A stretch of 23,534 nt of DNA from Ruminococcus sp. (GTDB lineage: Bacteria > Bacillota > Clostridia > Oscillospirales > Ruminococcaceae), in NCBI GenBank assembly GCA_023667165.1, contig JAMPAO010000035.1, positions 1 through 23,534 on the forward strand, given 5' to 3'. The notes under the pieces were generated by a model that worked only from the letters and a program-made list of their open reading frames with translations, was not told where the DNA came from and did no database searches. How positions within the stretch are numbered: the first letter of the stretch is position 1; each line of letters starts with the position of its first letter. Both the position numbers and the translations under genes were made by a program. Of this stretch, positions 1 through 8,066 are shown in pieces.

Positions 1-190
1 CTTGGGTTTAGCAGAGCGCCTCCCCCTTTCCCCCGTAGGTTGTCCCTTTGCATGGGCTAACGTGCTAAACTCATCTTTAAAGCTAAAACATCTTGCCAAA
101 AAGCAAACTATTTTACATAAAGGATCACGTACAAAAATATTACCCGAAACAAAGCGGATCAAATTTTACAGTTCGTTTTTTCAAATTCTA
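1..190. other. left-edge intergenic stretch, no convincing gene
   Basis: No credible coding region is seen on either strand. The stretch holds a pyrimidine-rich run (about 20-50) and an 8-base inverted repeat, GTTTAGCA at 6-13 and TGCTAAAC at 63-70. The arms could form the base of a structured RNA or be the tail of a transcript entering from the left. It turns AT-rich towards the promoter at 191. I cannot assign a function. Confidence 0.4.
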
Positions 191-219
191 TTGACATTTG
201 TTAAATTTTGTGGTATAAT
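191..219 (+). promoter_or_regulatory. sigma-A promoter of the orphan solute-binding lipoprotein gene
   Basis: Perfect -35 TTGACA (191-196) and perfect -10 TATAAT (214-219) with a 17-base spacer. Transcription is expected to begin near 226, giving a leader of about 110 bases before the ATG at 337. Hexamers this close to consensus suggest strong basal activity that would need a repressor to control it. Confidence 0.85.
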
Positions 220-260
220 ATTTATAACATCGTTAATTAGGTGGCAGTGCGGTTTTGTAT

Positions 261-274
261 CGTAAACGATTACA
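261..274 (+). promoter_or_regulatory. cre/LacI-family operator-like palindrome
   Basis: The core GTAAACGATTAC (262-273) is a near-palindrome centred on CG at 267/268, with 10 of 12 positions symmetric. The 14-base site fits the catabolite-responsive element consensus TGWAANCGNTNWCA at 13 of 14 positions; only the first base differs. It lies about 35-50 bases downstream of the predicted transcription start, a place where a bound CcpA or LacI-type repressor would block elongation. Which regulator binds is inference. Confidence 0.55.
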
Positions 275-336
275 CCTACCCTTTGCTTTCCGAATTTCAT
301 ACTAAACTAAAAATATAAGGAGGCTTACCCGAAATT

Positions 337-1725
337 ATGACAAATTACAAGAAGATCACCGCAGGGGCAGCGGCTTTGTCCATCGCCCTCTCCCTTACAG
401 CCTGCGGAAACAACGACGGTCAGTCCGTTGAAACACAGCCCGATGTCACTACCACAGCGGCTACCGAATGGACGGGCGACAGCATTGAGGTCGACGATCT
501 GGACGAGGTCCTCGATGTTGACACACAGGGAAAGACCATGAAATGGATGGGTATCTACGATCTGAACCCCACAAACGATTCCCCCGAAAGAAGTCCCGAG
601 CTTGCCCTTTTTGAGGACACCTACGGCGCAAAGATAGAGTATATGCCCACCACCAGCGACAAGCGTTTCGACGATCTGGCTACCTCTATTTTGGGCGGCA
701 GTCCTCCGGATATCTTCGTTTACGAGTGGAGAACATTCCCTTATGATATTTCAAAAAATCAGTATCAGCCTATAGATTCGCTTGTTGACTGGAGCAAGCC
801 GAAGTGGGCGGACGTTAAGGAAACTGCGGATCAGTTCATCTGGAAGGGCGAGCATTACATCGCACCTCTGGGTTACAGCTTTAACGATACCCAGGTGCTT
901 ATGTACAACAAGACCACCGTTGCCAACGAGGGCATGGAAGACCCTTATGAGATGTACCTCAACGGCGAATGGGACTGGACCGCTTTCACCGATATGATGA
1001 AAACATTTGTCGAAAACGCTTCCGACGGTCAGGAACGCTTCGGCATCGGCGGCTGGTGGGCAAATGCGTTCGTTTACACCGCAGGTGAAACTATGGTCAC
1101 CTACGACGGCGAAAAATTCGGCAACAATCTCAGAAGCGCAAAGATCGAAAGAGCGCAGGGCGTTCTGGAGGACATTTTCAAGAATAACCTTATCAAGCGC
1201 GGCTGGATAGGCGGAGAATCCGCGTTCACGGACGACAGTATGCTGTTCTACTCCATGGGAACATGGGCGTATGACGCTGCGGCAAAGTCAAAGCCGGACG
1301 ATGTTATTCAGATAGTTCCTTTCCCCAAGGATCCCGATCAGGATAACTATTACGTTTCCAACAAGGTATTCTCCTATATGTGGGTGCAGGGTTCGGACAA
1401 TGCAGACTGCGTTGCCGCATGGCTCGACTGCAACAGAAGCGTTTACTATTACGACAATTACAAGGAAGCCACCAAGGAAAAGCTGCTGCTCAACAGTCCC
1501 GGCTGGACATCGGAAATGTACGACATCGCCATGGATTTCTACGACAGCGACAAGTTCGTGCAGGCTTACGATTACGGCTACGGTCTGAGCACCTTTATGG
1601 GCGACGACGTAATGACACTGCTTTACGAGGGCATTGCCAACGAACAGTTTGAAAGCTGGGTACAGGCAAGAGAAGAATATGTGGGCATTGTCGATGAGGA
1701 AATAAAGGTTTACAACGAAAACTGA
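337..1725 (+). CDS. ABC sugar-type solute-binding lipoprotein (family 1)
   Basis: A 462-residue extracellular solute-binding protein, expected to capture a carbohydrate-type ligand at the outer membrane face and deliver it to an ABC permease. The N terminus is a lipoprotein signal: Lys-rich start, hydrophobic stretch and lipobox LTAC, with the acylated Cys at residue 23. A linker rich in Asp, Thr and Glu follows. The body has the family-1 pattern, with the segment around residues 105-130 (LATSILGGSPPDIFVYEW) typical of the first lobe, and a Trp/Tyr-rich mature chain as in oligosaccharide binders. The ATG is preceded by TAAGGAGG (316-323), a rather long 13-base spacing. No permease or ATPase lies beside it, so it is an orphan that must work with components elsewhere or with one of the permease pairs at 11-20 kb. 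The ligand is unknown. Confidence 0.85.
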   Translation: MTNYKKITAGAAALSIALSLTACGNNDGQSVETQPDVTTTAATEWTGDSIEVDDLDEVLDVDTQGKTMKWMGIYDLNPTNDSPERSPELALFEDTYGAKIEYMPTTSDKRFDDLATSILGGSPPDIFVYEWRTFPYDISKNQYQPIDSLVDWSKPKWADVKETADQFIWKGEHYIAPLGYSFNDTQVLMYNKTTVANEGMEDPYEMYLNGEWDWTAFTDMMKTFVENASDGQERFGIGGWWANAFVYTAGETMVTYDGEKFGNNLRSAKIERAQGVLEDIFKNNLIKRGWIGGESAFTDDSMLFYSMGTWAYDAAAKSKPDDVIQIVPFPKDPDQDNYYVSNKVFSYMWVQGSDNADCVAAWLDCNRSVYYYDNYKEATKEKLLLNSPGWTSEMYDIAMDFYDSDKFVQAYDYGYGLSTFMGDDVMTLLYEGIANEQFESWVQAREEYVGIVDEEIKVYNEN

Positions 1726-1744
1726 TACGCTTCAGACTAAGGCT

Positions 1745-1784
1745 AAAAAAGGAGCAGAGCGGGGATCTCCGCTCTGCTCCTTTT
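1745..1784. terminator. bidirectional Rho-independent terminator
   Basis: A 12-base-pair GC-rich stem (GGAGCAGAGCGG at 1751-1762 with its complement at 1769-1780) has a short loop. It is flanked by TTTT on the right and AAAAAA on the left, so it can stop the + strand gene ending at 1725 and the - strand trp operon ending at 1836. Confidence 0.9.
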
Positions 1785-1835
1785 GCGTTTCGGAACGCTT
1801 GCGGCGGTATACGTCACAAATGCAGACGATATATA

Positions 1836-2624
1836 TCAGCCGTCCATTCCGTTTCTCAAAGCGCCTACAAATTCCCCCACCGCTTTCGGGGAATTTGCGC
1901 CGTGTTCCTCCATGATACGAACTATGGCGCTGCCAACGATCGCTCCGTCGCAGTAGGCGGACATCTTTTTCGCCTGCTCCGGAGAGGATATGCCGAAGCC
2001 CACGCAGCAGGGGCATTTTGCGTTCGCCTTTATTATGCCGAAAAATTCGTCGAAATCTGTGGAAAATCCGCTCCTCACACCCGTTACGCCGTTAGAGGAC
2101 ACGCAGTAGAGAAATCCCGAGGAATCTGCGGCGATGGTCTTTATCCTATCCTTTGAGGCGGGAGAAACGAGATTTATGTTATGTACGCCGTATTTCTCCG
2201 CGAAGGGCAGTATCTCCATACGCTCCTCATAGGGCATATCGGGGACGATAACTCCGTCCACCCCGCGCTCTTTGCATTTTGCGAAAAATTTATCCGTGCC
2301 GTAAACGAAAATGGTGTTAAGGTACATCATGAGAATAAGCGGCTTGTCCGTTTCGGCGCGTATTTCCGAAACGGCGTCAAATATCCCGTCAAGGGTCGTT
2401 CCCCCTTTAAGGGAGCGCAGGGAGGAACGCTGAATGGTAACTCCCTCGGCGATGGGGTCGGAAAAAGGTACGCCCAGCTCTATTATATCCGCTCCCCTGT
2501 CAAACATTTCAAGGGCGGTCTTTACCGTGGTACCCATATCCGGATCTCCTGCGGTGATAAAGGTGATAAGCGCCTTTTTGCCGCTTTCCTTAAGCGCGGA
2601 AAATGCGCTGTCTATCCTGTTCAT
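1836..2624 (-). CDS. trpA: tryptophan synthase alpha subunit
   Basis: This subunit cleaves indole-3-glycerol phosphate to indole and glyceraldehyde 3-phosphate; indole is channelled to TrpB in the alpha2beta2 complex in the cytosol. At 262 residues it is normal length. Family motifs are present: the general acid Glu49 in IIELGVPFSDP and the conserved phosphate-loop region near the C terminus (GFGISSPEQ, GAIVGSAIV). At the position of catalytic Asp60 (numbering matches the Salmonella enzyme exactly) this protein has Glu: SDPIAEG instead of SDPLADG. The ATG has AAAGGAT about 8 bases upstream. It is the last gene of the trp operon, 17 bases after trpB, and is followed by the terminator at 1745-1784. 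Confidence 0.96.
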   Translation of the reverse strand: MNRIDSAFSALKESGKKALITFITAGDPDMGTTVKTALEMFDRGADIIELGVPFSDPIAEGVTIQRSSLRSLKGGTTLDGIFDAVSEIRAETDKPLILMMYLNTIFVYGTDKFFAKCKERGVDGVIVPDMPYEERMEILPFAEKYGVHNINLVSPASKDRIKTIAADSSGFLYCVSSNGVTGVRSGFSTDFDEFFGIIKANAKCPCCVGFGISSPEQAKKMSAYCDGAIVGSAIVRIMEEHGANSPKAVGEFVGALRNGMDG

Positions 2625-2641
2625 TTTTATCTATCCTTTCT

Positions 2642-3832
2642 TCAGGTATTTTCCACATTATGTCCCCTGTAGCGGGCAATGGAATAAACGTCCTTATCCC
2701 CTCTGCCGGACAGGTTTATGACTATTATTTTGTCCTTACCCATTTCCTTTGCCAGCTTCATTGCCGCGGAAACGGCATGGGCGGACTCTATGGCGGGGAT
2801 AATTCCCTCGGTCTTGGAAAGATACTCGAAAGCCTGCACAGCCTCCTCGTCGGTAACGGGTACGTATTCTCCCCTGCCGGTATCGCGGAGATTGGCGTGT
2901 TCCGGACCTATTCCCGGGTAATCAAGACCTGCGGAAATGGAATAAACGGGAGCTATCTGACCGTACTCGTCCTGCAGGAAATAGGACTTCATTCCGTGGA
3001 AAATGCCGAGGCTGCCCTTGGAAAGAGTGGCTGCCGTTTCGGCGGTGTCAATGCCTCTGCCTGCGGCTTCCGCGCCTATAAGGCGAACTCCCTTTTCGGG
3101 GATAAAGTCGTAAAACGCGCCCATGGCGTTGGAGCCGCCGCCCACGCAGGCAACCACCGCGTCGGGCAGCCGTCCCTCCGCTTCGGTCGTCTGACGGCGT
3201 ATCTCCTGCCCTATTATCTTCTGAAAATCCCTTACCATTTCGGGATAGGGGTGAGGTCCCATAACAGAGCCTATGCAGTAAAAGGTGTTATCTATATTGG
3301 TACACCAGTCGCGCATTGCCTCGTTTATGGCGTCCTTAAGCGTTCCCGTGCCGCTGCTTACGGGAACTACCTTTGCACCCATAAGCTCCATACGGTAAAC
3401 GTTGAGGGACTGCCGCTTGGTATCCTCCTCGCCCATATACACGCAGCATTCCAGACCCATAAGGGCGCATACGGTGGCGGTGGCAACTCCGTGCTGACCC
3501 GCTCCCGTTTCGGCGATGATCCGTTTTTTGCCCATTCGCTTCGCAAGGAGTATCTGACCCAGAACGTTGTTTATCTTATGAGAGCCTGTATGATTCAGAT
3601 CCTCCCGCTTGATGTATATTTTTGCGCCGCCCAGATCCTCGGTCATATTCTTTGCATAGTAAAGCATGGAGGGTCTGCCCGCATAGTCCCTGTAAAGAGC
3701 GGCAAGCTCCGACTTGAAGTCTTCATCGTTCTTGTATTTCAGATATGCCTCCTCCAGTTCGGTAACGGCGTTCATTACCGTTTCGGGAACGTACTGTCCG
3801 CCGAAATCGCCGTATCTTCCTTTTTTATCCAT
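2642..3832 (-). CDS. trpB: tryptophan synthase beta subunit
   Basis: A pyridoxal-phosphate enzyme that joins indole and serine to make tryptophan in the cytosol, in complex with TrpA. The 396 residues match the usual TrpB1 length. Visible motifs are the PLP lysine at residue 86 in GSHKINNVLGQ, the catalytic glutamate at 108 in AETGAGQHG, and the cofactor phosphate loop GGGSNA at 231-236. The start codon overlaps the end of trpF by 8 bases, indicating translational coupling. The N terminus begins GRYGDFGGQYVPE, as expected, so the start is secure. Confidence 0.97.
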   Translation of the reverse strand: MDKKGRYGDFGGQYVPETVMNAVTELEEAYLKYKNDEDFKSELAALYRDYAGRPSMLYYAKNMTEDLGGAKIYIKREDLNHTGSHKINNVLGQILLAKRMGKKRIIAETGAGQHGVATATVCALMGLECCVYMGEEDTKRQSLNVYRMELMGAKVVPVSSGTGTLKDAINEAMRDWCTNIDNTFYCIGSVMGPHPYPEMVRDFQKIIGQEIRRQTTEAEGRLPDAVVACVGGGSNAMGAFYDFIPEKGVRLIGAEAAGRGIDTAETAATLSKGSLGIFHGMKSYFLQDEYGQIAPVYSISAGLDYPGIGPEHANLRDTGRGEYVPVTDEEAVQAFEYLSKTEGIIPAIESAHAVSAAMKLAKEMGKDKIIVINLSGRGDKDVYSIARYRGHNVENT

Positions 3833-4445
3833 TGAATTTACTCTCCTCTCGGTATATCCTCATAATTTCCATGATCTTTTCACTGTCCTTGACGCCGTCG
3901 GTTTCCGTGCCTCCGGAAATGTCTATATTCGGAGTTACGGTCAGGGCGGCGGCAAGATTATCCGCGTTTATCCCTCCCGCAAGGAAAAAAGGCTTGTTTA
4001 TTTCGGTCTGCTTTATAATATCCCAATCGGCTTTCACTCCCGTGCCTCCCACTGCGCTTTTTACAAAGCTGTCAAGGAGGAGAAAATCACAGGGAAGAGC
4101 CTCCGCCGCTTTGATATCATCCTCGGTACGAACCCTTACGGCTTTCCAGACGGGGATATCAAGCGCCTTTAGCTGCGTTATATATCTCCCGTCCTCGCCG
4201 CCGTGGAGCTGTATGACGTCAAGTCCTATAAGCTCCGCTGCGGCTTTGACCGATCCTAAAGGCTCGTCGACGAATACGCCTACCTTTTTTATGCCTTTTT
4301 TCAAATTTCGGGTGATATCTGCGGCGGTGATGATATCAACAGTCCGCTTGAATCCCCGCGACAGGATCATTCCCATATAGTCGGGGGCGGCTTCGTTAAT
4401 ATATGAAACGTCCTCCGCACGCCTTATGCCGCACAGCTTTATCAT
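3825..4445 (-). CDS. trpF: phosphoribosylanthranilate isomerase
   Basis: Catalyses the Amadori rearrangement of N-(5-phosphoribosyl)anthranilate to the carboxyphenylamino-deoxyribulose phosphate, step three of the pathway. The 206-residue TIM barrel has the catalytic Cys5 in MIKLCGI, the VIQLHG strand near residue 80, the catalytic Asp125 in LLLDS, and the phosphate-binding AGGI and SGGTETDGVKD segments. The last usually reads SSGVE, so SGG is a small variation. It overlaps trpC by 4 bases (ATGA) and trpB by 8. It is a separate gene here, not fused to trpC as in enterobacteria. Confidence 0.95.
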   Translation of the reverse strand: MIKLCGIRRAEDVSYINEAAPDYMGMILSRGFKRTVDIITAADITRNLKKGIKKVGVFVDEPLGSVKAAAELIGLDVIQLHGGEDGRYITQLKALDIPVWKAVRVRTEDDIKAAEALPCDFLLLDSFVKSAVGGTGVKADWDIIKQTEINKPFFLAGGINADNLAAALTVTPNIDISGGTETDGVKDSEKIMEIMRIYREESKFNG

Positions 4446-5236
4446 AGCAGACCTTCCCTTAACGCAGTCATACAGGATGGTATGCCCTCCGCGCCGCTTC
4501 GCATAAGAGTTTCTCCTATAAGAACGCCGTCCGCGCCGCAGTCACGGGCAAAACGCATATCGGCGTTATCCTTGATACCGCTTTCGCACACGGTAACTAT
4601 ACCTTTGTTTTCGGGTATGAGCTTTATAAGCTCCTTGGTATTGTCAAGGGAAACCTCGAAGGTCTTAAGGTTTCTGTTGTTTATGCCGATGATATCAAAA
4701 TCCAGAGCCAAAAGCCTGTTTACCTCTTCCTCCGTGTGAGCCTCCGCCAGAACGTCGAGGGAAAGGGATCCGGCAAGGTCGTAAAGCTCCCTCAGCTTTT
4801 CATCGTCAAGAACTGCCGCAATAAGCAGCACGGCGTCTGCGCCTATGGCTTTCGCCTGATATATCTGATAGGGGTCGATTATGAAATCCTTGCGCAGCAG
4901 CGGGATATTTACCGATTTCCTTATATCCTCCAGATACCTTGCCGATCCTTGGAAATAGCTTTCCTCGGTCAGGCAGGAAACCGCGTCCGCTCCCGCTCTT
5001 TCGTAAGCAAGAGCCAGCTTTACCGGATTGAAATCGGGCTGTATAAGTCCTTTTGAGGGGGACGCCTTTTTTACCTCCGCTATTACCGACAGTCCCTTTT
5101 TTTCAAGGGCTTTTTTGAAGCTGCCGCCGCTGCGGGAAACCGTTTCCGATCTTTTTATCATATCGTTCGGAGGTATTTCGGACATTTCCCTTTCAAGCTG
5201 TATTTTTCGCTTTGCGATTATATCTTCAAGGAACAT
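4442..5236 (-). CDS. trpC: indole-3-glycerol phosphate synthase
   Basis: Closes the indole ring with loss of CO2 and water, converting the TrpF product to indole-3-glycerol phosphate. The 264-residue TIM barrel has all hallmark strands: IAEVKKASPSKG with Lys56, LLRKDFIIDPYQ with Lys116, the AEAHTEEE segment with Glu165, GINNRNL with Asn187, and CESGI. The start MFLEDIIAKRK is typical and has AAAGGACGG about 7 bases upstream. It is 79 bases downstream of trpGD and coupled to trpF by a 4-base overlap. Confidence 0.96.
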   Translation of the reverse strand: MFLEDIIAKRKIQLEREMSEIPPNDMIKRSETVSRSGGSFKKALEKKGLSVIAEVKKASPSKGLIQPDFNPVKLALAYERAGADAVSCLTEESYFQGSARYLEDIRKSVNIPLLRKDFIIDPYQIYQAKAIGADAVLLIAAVLDDEKLRELYDLAGSLSLDVLAEAHTEEEVNRLLALDFDIIGINNRNLKTFEVSLDNTKELIKLIPENKGIVTVCESGIKDNADMRFARDCGADGVLIGETLMRSGAEGIPSCMTALREGLL

Positions 5237-5315
5237 TTTTTACCGTCCTTTCTTCGGTGATCTTTTACCTGCGGGTGTGCTTGCCGTGACAGCCGGATCG
5301 CGTTATTTAACCTTT

Positions 5316-6950
5316 TCATGTTAATGTAAAGGCTTTCATTTCGTTGAATTTTGCCAGCGCCTTGCCGCTGTCTATCATTTCCCCGGCGGTCTTTATTCCC
5401 TCGGCGATGTCCGCAGTCTTTCCCGTACAGCAGAGGGCGCAGGCGGAATTGAGCAGAACGGTATTTCTCTTCGCTCCCTTTTCGCTGCCGTTTAATATAC
5501 CGAGGGTTATTGCCGCGTTTTCCTCGGGGGTGCCGCCCTTCAGATCCTCGGGCGTACAGTAATCGAAGCCGTAATCGTGAGGATCTAAGGTATACTCGGT
5601 TATCTTTCCGTCACGCACCTCGCAGACGTTGGTAACTCCCGTAAGAGTCACCTCGTCCAGTCCGTCGCTGCCGTTTACCACCATTGCGCCTTTTATCCCC
5701 AGTCTTATAAGAACGTTTGCCATAAGGGACATACGGCTCTTGTCGTACATTCCCAGCACGATATAATCCGCAAGGGCAGGATTGGTGAGAGGACCTAAGA
5801 TATTGAAGAATGTGGGCACGCCTATTTCCTTTCTTACGGGACCCACAAAGCGCATGGCGCTGTGGAATTTCGGAGCGAACAGGAACGCGATCCCCGTTTT
5901 TTCCAGACACCGAGCCGCTTTTTCGGGAGCTATGGATATATTTACCCCCAGGGCGTCAAGACAGTCCGCCGCTCCGCTTTTGCTTGAAGCGGCTCTGTTT
6001 CCGTGCTTCGCCACTGGAACTCCCGCAGCGGCGATAACAAAAGAAGAGGTAGTGGAGATATTGAACGTGCCTGCCATATCCCCTCCCGTACCCACTATGT
6101 CAACGGAGGATCTGAAACCCTCTATAACAGCCGCTTTGCTGCGCATTCCCTTTGCAAACCCCGTTATCTCACCGATAGTTTCGCCTTTCATCTTCATGGC
6201 TGTAAGGAATGCGGCTGACTGGGCGGGCGTGGCGGCGTCCCCCATGATGATATTCATGGCGGTGTATGCTTCTTCCTCGGAAAGCTCTTCTCCCGAAACT
6301 GCCTTTTTTATATACGCTTTAAGGGAATTGCGCTTGTCCATTGGGATAGAGGGAGCGTTCTCAGCCGCGGATTTTATTCCCGCCACCTCCGTTAGGAAAT
6401 TAGCCAGTATATTTACTCCAAGACCTGTAAGTATCGACTCGGGGTGAAACTGAACGCCGTACACGGGATACTCCCTGTGAGCTACCGCCATTATCTCTCC
6501 GTCGGCGGTTTCGGCGGTTATTTTAAGGCAGTCGGGCAGACTTTCTCTCTCGATCGTCAGAGAATGGTACCTTGCAGCCTCCATTGTTTCGGGAAGTCCC
6601 GTAAAGATCGGACAGGTCTGATCTAATTTTATAAGCGAGGATTTTCCGTGCATGGGTACGGCGGCTTTTACTATCTTTCCGCCGAACGCTTCGCCGATCG
6701 ACTGATGTCCCAGACATATTCCCAATATGGGCAGCTTTCCCGCAAAATGCTTTACCGCCTCCACCGATATCCCCGCGTCCTTGGGATATGAGGGGCCAGG
6801 GGATATGACTATCGCTTCGGGACTGAGCTTCTCTATTTCCCCGACGGTTATCTCGTCGTTGCGGAATACCTTGATATTGTTGTAAAGGCTTGCCAGAGCC
6901 TGGTATACGTTATAGGTAAAGCTGTCGTAATTATCTATCATTACTATCAT
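5316..6950 (-). CDS. trpGD: anthranilate synthase glutaminase / anthranilate phosphoribosyltransferase fusion
   Basis: A 544-residue bifunctional protein. Residues 1-190 are the TrpG glutamine amidotransferase that supplies ammonia to TrpE: the nucleophile Cys79 in GICLGHQ and the catalytic pair His169/Glu171 in QFHPES are present. After a linker (about 195-210) comes TrpD, which adds phosphoribosyl pyrophosphate to anthranilate: GTGGD at 287-291, then FNISTTSSFVIAAAG and KHGNRAASSKSGAAD. Fusion in the order G-D is like the E. coli arrangement. A longer frame opens at 6989, but the start at 6950 (MIVMIDNYDSF) is preferred: it is the family N terminus and has GAAAGGAAAG 8 bases upstream. It lies 44 bases after trpS. 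Confidence 0.95.
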   Translation of the reverse strand: MIVMIDNYDSFTYNVYQALASLYNNIKVFRNDEITVGEIEKLSPEAIVISPGPSYPKDAGISVEAVKHFAGKLPILGICLGHQSIGEAFGGKIVKAAVPMHGKSSLIKLDQTCPIFTGLPETMEAARYHSLTIERESLPDCLKITAETADGEIMAVAHREYPVYGVQFHPESILTGLGVNILANFLTEVAGIKSAAENAPSIPMDKRNSLKAYIKKAVSGEELSEEEAYTAMNIIMGDAATPAQSAAFLTAMKMKGETIGEITGFAKGMRSKAAVIEGFRSSVDIVGTGGDMAGTFNISTTSSFVIAAAGVPVAKHGNRAASSKSGAADCLDALGVNISIAPEKAARCLEKTGIAFLFAPKFHSAMRFVGPVRKEIGVPTFFNILGPLTNPALADYIVLGMYDKSRMSLMANVLIRLGIKGAMVVNGSDGLDEVTLTGVTNVCEVRDGKITEYTLDPHDYGFDYCTPEDLKGGTPEENAAITLGILNGSEKGAKRNTVLLNSACALCCTGKTADIAEGIKTAGEMIDSGKALAKFNEMKAFTLT

Positions 6951-6994
6951 AAAAAGATCTTTCCTTTCAGTTAAATTTATTTTCAGCACGAATA

Positions 6995-8002
6995 TCAGTC
7001 CATATCGACAAAGCCTACTTTTCTGTACGCCTTTGACATGGTTTTGCGGGATAATTTTCTTGCCTGCTCCGCTCCTCTTTTGCAGCAGTCCTTGATATAT
7101 GCCTTGTCAGCTATCAGACGGGCATACTCGGTACGCACAGGCTCCAGATGATCCGCCACAGCCTCTCCCACGGCTGTTTTGAAATCGCCGTAACCCTTGC
7201 CGTCAAACTCCCTTTGGATATCCTCGCAGCTTTTGCCCGTTACAACGGAATATATGGACATAAGATTGTTTATTCCGTCCTTGCCCTCGGCATATCTTAC
7301 CTCCGCTTCCGAATCGGTAACGGCTTTCTTGAATTTTCTGATAATGGTATCCTTATCGTCAAGGATATAAATGCAGCCGTTCTGATTTTCGTCTGACTTG
7401 GACATTTTCTTTGTCGGCTCCTGCAGGCTCATTACCCTCGCTCCCACCTCGGGGATATACGGCTCGGGTATCTTAAACAGTTCGCCGTATTTCTGATTGA
7501 ATCTTTGAGCTACGTTCCTTGCAAGCTCCAGATGCTGCTTCTGATCCGCTCCGATAGGCACAAGATCCGTCTGATAAAGCAGGATATCTCCCGCCATAAG
7601 CACGGGATAGGTAAACAGTCCCGCATTGATATCGTCGGGGTGTTTTTCGGATTTGGCTTTGAACTGGGTCATTCGTGAAAGCTCTCCGAACTGGGTGGAG
7701 CAGGACAATATCCAGTTCATCTCCGCATGGCAGGTATTGTGGCTTTGTATAAACGCCACCGACTTTTCCGGATCGATACCGCACGCCATTATAAGCGCGT
7801 AAGCCTCAAGGGTATGCTGCCTGAGCTTTGCGGGATCCTGCCTTACGGTAATTGCATGGAGATCGACTATAGAATAAATACATCTGTACTCGTCCTGAAG
7901 TTTTCCCCAGTTGCGGACCGCGCCTATATAATTTCCGAGAGTAAAAACTCCCGTGGGCTGTATGCCGCTGAATATGATCTTTTTTTCCTGTGTGTTTTCC
8001 AT
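6995..8002 (-). CDS. trpS: tryptophanyl-tRNA synthetase
   Basis: Charges tRNA-Trp with tryptophan in the cytosol. The 335 residues are the normal bacterial length. The class I signatures are present: the HIGH-equivalent PTGVFTLGNY at 16-25 and KMSKS at 199-203. The pocket segment GADQKQHLEL follows LLYQTDLVPI. The start ATG has AAAGGAAC upstream. The unusual point is its place between trpE and trpGD, inside the biosynthetic operon. It is therefore under the same T-box and needs no separate leader. Whether a second trpS exists elsewhere cannot be seen. Confidence 0.96.
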   Translation of the reverse strand: MENTQEKKIIFSGIQPTGVFTLGNYIGAVRNWGKLQDEYRCIYSIVDLHAITVRQDPAKLRQHTLEAYALIMACGIDPEKSVAFIQSHNTCHAEMNWILSCSTQFGELSRMTQFKAKSEKHPDDINAGLFTYPVLMAGDILLYQTDLVPIGADQKQHLELARNVAQRFNQKYGELFKIPEPYIPEVGARVMSLQEPTKKMSKSDENQNGCIYILDDKDTIIRKFKKAVTDSEAEVRYAEGKDGINNLMSIYSVVTGKSCEDIQREFDGKGYGDFKTAVGEAVADHLEPVRTEYARLIADKAYIKDCCKRGAEQARKLSRKTMSKAYRKVGFVDMD

Positions 8003-8066
8003 ATTAAAAGTTCCTTTCGATCGCTGCGTTTTATGAAAATGTATTTTTTATCATCTTGATTCTGAT

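Noticed and set aside
2..265. 87-codon open frame at the left edge, + strand
   Set aside because: It runs through the perfect promoter at 191-219, has no ribosome site and shows no protein-like pattern.
2603..3835. 410-codon open frame opposite trpB
   Set aside because: It is the antisense shadow of trpB, whose catalytic motifs are all intact on the other strand.
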